The notes beneath the pieces are model-generated. The model was not told the origin of the DNA, searched no databases, and saw nothing but the letters and a program-made list of their open reading frames with translations. This document shows, in pieces, positions 18,901 to 21,870 of a stretch of 21,870 nt of DNA. A program made the translations under genes and the position numbers. The first letter of the stretch is position 1; each line of letters starts with the position of its first letter. Origin of the DNA: Smittium culicis (Eukaryota > Kickxellomycota > Harpellomycetes > Harpellales > Legeriomycetaceae); the NCBI GenBank assembly GCA_001970855.1, contig LSSN01001751.1, positions 1 through 21,870 of the forward strand, given 5' to 3'.

Positions 18901-21300
18901 GGCTTTTTGTCAACAGAGGTTTTTGATGACGACTGAACAATGTGACTAGTTGATTTTGAATTGTCGATATTATTCTCAAAATCTAGAAGTATAGGTTTAG
19001 TGATATTATGGGACTTTGATTCAGCGTGACCATCTTCAGCTGAGGAGTTATTACTGGAATTCACTAAGTCAAAAACATCATTTTTGATAGCCTCATTACT
19101 AGAGGATTTAGAACCGAGGGAGACATCATCTGAGTTGTGGGAGCTAACCGTTTCTGTCACAAGGTTGTGCTTTTCGTCATTAGGTTCAGTGTTTCTATTA
19201 AGATGTCCTGCCGAAACTTCAGTTAAATCAAGTTCGCTAATTTCTGGAACTACAGTTTTATCCAAAGAATCATTAAAGTGAGAATTATTTAGTGAAAGTA
19301 TTAGTTCAGGGTTGTTTGGTGCGGTTTCAGACAAGAGAATCTCAGATGGCGTATCAGATTTTAATTCAAGTTCGTTGGAAGATGGCAAGTTGCTTTCATT
19401 GTTTTTCTTAGAGTCGTTATTAATATTCTTGTCTATACATTCAATTACATCGATACGTGCTATTGGTGGGTTTGAGTTAACAGAAGACATGAAATCAGAA
19501 GCATAAATAGAGTCCATGTAAGTATTGCTTGAGAAAAAAAGGCTACTAGGTGAGGTAACGTGAATTATGTCGCCAGATCTAATTTTTTAATTTTATGCAA
19601 ATAAATAAAAATCAAGGAGTGTATAATAAATAATTTATGGATAAAAAATGCTATAATCAAATTTGCGTACGAGTTGTGACTGTTGATAGCCTCCATAATA
19701 ATAGGGTCCATGGCTAGTATCAATTTTTTACATTCCAAAACAGCGTTATCTTTTTTAAGTAATAGGCAGGTTGATGGGTTAAGTAAAAATAGCTCAGGCT
19801 TAATGTTTTCAGGGATAGGCACAGCGGGTTCGAATATTTTGGCAAAAGAGCTTTCATCAAATGAAAAGTTTTTTATGAAAACAATTGAGAAATCAAAAAG
19901 TTCAATATATTCCTTTAGCTTATTGCTGATAGCTGGATATATTAACGAGTTAACTACTAGTAGAGTTTCAGAAGAAGGAGGTTCAGAGCTTTCGGAACCC
20001 GAGTTTACAGCGTCTTTTGAAGTTAAAAGATTGTCTGGGGATTGTGCTTAGGATTGAAAGGACAAATTAGAATTTAATTGATTTGTAGTAAAAGAAATAA
20101 AAAAATATAGATGAATTTTAAGTACCTAACAGTTCGTGTACGCTATCATCATTCTTATCTAAAGTTTCATTATTTTTCTTCTTCTTCGAGTTCTTCTTTT
20201 TTTTCTTTTTGTTTTCTTTCTTTACTTCAGTTGCTTCAAATACTGAAAGTATATCAGAGTTAGCGGCTGGTTCGCCAGGTAAGCAAACAATAAGATCAAC
20301 TTTATTTTTTTCAACTAGTAATGAGTTGAAGCTATAAGAGAGCGGAGGCGGGGGGGGGAGTTAATTTGAAAGAAGGTATGTAATATAAATAAGAAATAGT
20401 AAAATATAAATTTAAAACCTTTGAGGAAAGTTGGTAGAAGTAACTCCGAGGTTTAGGGGGTTTATCAAAGTATCGAGCTTTAATTTAGAGGAAAATCCAG
20501 AGATGCTATAAACAATGGCAAATTTTCCAGTAAATTTGATTGATGAACCAAATTTAATTTTATTTTTATCAAAATTTTCAAGAATCATAGCGTCACTAGC
20601 GGTGATTTTAGTTGAATTAGTCGAGAGTATATCAAACCCGTTTGATAATATCTGGCTATTAAAATCGTTTTCAAACAGGCAATTTTCAGATTCAGAAATC
20701 AAGATCAAGGTAGAAACCTCGAGATTCGAAGATAAAAAATAACAATCCGAAATACTGGATGAGGAGCTCAAGTTAACTATAGAATTTTGGAATATGTAGG
20801 AAAGCTCATGCTTTGAAGATTCAGGTTCGGAAGTGAATAGATAAAAATCCTGAGGGGATAGTTCAACTGAAGAATTAAAAGTGGGTATATGGGCTAAGAC
20901 ATCTTTTAAAAAATCAGCTGACGATAAGCAGAGAGTAGCGTTAAAAACAGAACTTTCTCCTGTTGCATTTATAGCAATGCAAGGACCAGCACAATATCTA
21001 TTAAATCCATCGCTAGATTTCTCCTCTTCTGAATAACCTGGGTATAGCTCTAGCATTTGAGGCCTAGATAGCCAAACAACTTTTTTTTCCAAAACGCTAA
21101 TATCATTTTCGTTTAAAGTAGATATCATAAAATCTAACGCGCGGGAATTAGAAATCATGGGTGACATAAGCACCAAGAGGTTATCTTCATAATCATCCTA
21201 TGTTCAGGTAAAATAACGTTGATCTTTAGTAAATAGATAAAAATAAAATCGCAACGCTTAGTTGTATATTTCGAGAATAGAATGTGCTTACATGAGCCAT
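15996..21300 (-). CDS. Large protein: three degenerate NDK/NME-like domains plus long disordered tail
   Basis: Five exons on the minus strand: 21300-21292, 21197-20419, 20331-20126, 20046-19671 and 19578-15996. The total is 4953 nt, 1650 residues plus stop, with every intron GT..AG and every phase matching. Domain 1 (about 11-140) has LVLMSP, LSRPQMLELYP, YCAGPCIAI and TSEPESSKHELSYIF; domain 2 (about 165-295) and domain 3 (about 359-480) follow the same order. These correspond to the NDK blocks around IKPDA, LTREQAEEFY, TSGPVVA and NAVHGSDSPES. The catalytic His aligns with L123, V278 and H463, and the IKPD lysine is lost in all three. A lysine-rich linker lies at 300-315. Residues about 480-1480 are Ser/Asn/Glu/Asp/Thr-rich with almost no hydrophobic core; the end is basic and Pro/Ser/Thr-rich with RPKTP twice and RKPP[I/L]P twice. 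Start ATG has A at -3. Probably a scaffold, not a kinase. Alternative: exons 1-3 ending at a TAA in intron 3, and a second gene starting later. Confidence 0.72.
19579..19670 (-). other. Intron 4 of the NDK-like gene (92 nt)
   Basis: Donor GTACGC, acceptor AAAAATTAG, phase 2. The acceptor lacks a good pyrimidine tract, which makes it the weakest of the four. Joining here places DIIHVTSPSS right where NDK proteins have NAVHGSDSPES, which strongly supports the splice. Confidence 0.68.
20047..20125 (-). other. Intron 3 of the NDK-like gene (79 nt)
   Basis: Donor GTACTT, acceptor CCTAAG, phase 1, with a pyrimidine-rich TTGTCCTTTCAATCC before the acceptor. If retained, the frame ends after three bases of intron plus a TAA, giving a 333-residue protein with only two domains. 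Whether this intron is spliced decides between one gene and two. Confidence 0.62.
20332..20418 (-). other. Intron 2 of the NDK-like gene (87 nt), poly-C pyrimidine tract
   Basis: Donor GTTTTA, acceptor CTTATAG, phase 2. ATTAAC serves as a likely branch site, followed by nine C and a C/T-rich stretch. Splicing removes the TAA that otherwise closes the frame at 20412 and joins the two halves of domain 2. Confidence 0.78.
21198..21291 (-). other. Intron 1 of the NDK-like gene (94 nt)
   Basis: Donor GTAAGC directly after ATGGCTCAT, acceptor ACATAG, with CTGAAC just upstream as a possible branch site. Phase 0. Without it the domain-1 frame has no ATG before its first beta-strand: a TAG lies immediately upstream of the Asp-Asp codons. 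Confidence 0.75.
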
Positions 21301-21870
21301 GTTTTGGAGATTAAGGCAGAGTATAGATGTTTTAAAGAATGATCTTAGCCACTGTTGCTGAAGAGATAGACCTTTAGTACTTTTGCGTGAAAGATAGCAA
21401 CTGCAATTAAAAGCGAAAATATGTTATGTGTCGAAAATAACGAATTCAGCCTATTGACAAGCAGCGATAGTTTTTTATTGTTCATACTTATAGGGTATTT
21501 GTAGATCGATGCCAACTCACTCAATAGAACCTCTCTGCCACCTATCAACCTAGGAGCCTGCCAATAGCTTTCTCGTATTAAGAAAGCATACATTAATTCT
21601 CAGTAAATTAATCCAACCAGCCTGACCAGCATATAAAATCTGGCGAATAGAGTTTTTGTACCATTAAATCCAGATCATTTGCTGTTTAACCCTTTCCGGG
21701 GCCAGCACTATTAAACTTAATTAAAAATCATAATTGGATACGCCCAATAAAAGCTATATTTTATTGGATATACTGAAAAAACTGTCTAATAAAAAGTTAA
21801 ATTTATATATTGTTTTATGAGTTTATCATTTGGTTGGATAGTTTTGGTAGTTCAAAAAAGGCCAACCGCC
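21301..21870. other. 5' flank of the NDK-like gene
   Basis: A minus-strand frame at 21345-21593 (82 codons) lies 45 nt upstream of the gene start. Its first third (SYWQAPRLIGGREVLLSEL) is less AT-rich than usual and might be a gene or transposon remnant, but I recognise nothing. TTAACCCTTTCCGGGG at 21686-21701 resembles the end of the TTAA-flanked element family; no second end follows inside the window. Confidence 0.4.

Noticed and set aside
16015..20051. Plus-strand open frames at 16015-16725, 17131-17559, 17725-18243, 18367-18672 and 19683-20051
   Set aside because: They lie antisense to the large gene. Their hydrophobic Leu/Val/Phe-rich translations are what the complement of Ser/Asn/Glu codons gives, and the minus-strand reading makes better sense.
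20515..20742. Plus-strand ORF of 75 codons
   Set aside because: Antisense shadow of the domain-1/2 exon.
21345..21593. 82-codon minus-strand ORF just upstream of the NDK-like gene
   Set aside because: Looked like a possible first exon, but the ATGGCTCAT exon with its GTAAGC donor explains the gene start and no domain is recognisable; mentioned in the flank entry only.
1..21870. CRISPR arrays, operons, rRNA or bacterial signals
   Set aside because: No regularly spaced repeats, no gene clusters with ribosome binding sites and no rRNA-like blocks were seen; the introns indicate a eukaryote.

Overview
The window looks like nuclear DNA of an AT-rich, intron-bearing eukaryote. An early-diverging fungus is the best guess, possibly Kickxellomycotina/Harpellales. 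The reasons are a fungal-style stand-alone tryptophan gene, introns of 79-94 nt with GT..AG ends and A at -3 before start codons, LINE-type retrotransposon remnants, and long gene-poor AT-rich spacers full of small degenerate repeats. The lineage is an inference; no marker gene fixes it.

Layout. Positions 1-243 hold a 3'-truncated piece of a LINE reverse transcriptase (zinc-binding end). Up to 4.0 kb is AT-rich spacer with a doubtful small membrane ORF, one copy each of two miniature transposon families, and a 32-bp tandem repeat. A phosphoribosylanthranilate isomerase gene (TRP1, minus strand) lies at 4007-4810. From 4.97 to 15.05 kb the spacer carries six of the seven copies of a ~197-bp TTAA-flanked inverted-repeat element, including an inverted pair and a nested insertion. 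It also holds a 174-bp retroposed fragment with a perfect 12-bp target duplication, a small predicted mitochondrial protein (10945-11250), and a decayed LINE (about 11.88-13.06 kb) related to the window-start piece.

The main gene is on the minus strand, 21300 to 15996. Read across four short introns it gives one open frame of 1650 codons. The N-terminal ~480 residues read as three tandem, highly degenerate nucleoside diphosphate kinase (NDK/NME) domains. Only the third keeps a residue that aligns with the catalytic histidine. The remaining ~1170 residues are a low-complexity Ser/Asn/Glu/Thr-rich tail ending in a basic, proline-rich segment with two RKPP[I/L]P motifs. I know of no described protein with this layout; this is the strongest candidate for something new here.

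The genes do not form a pathway together. TRP1 is tryptophan biosynthesis, the small protein is probably imported into mitochondria, and the NDK-like protein is probably a non-catalytic scaffold. All domain calls were made by eye from the translated sequence.
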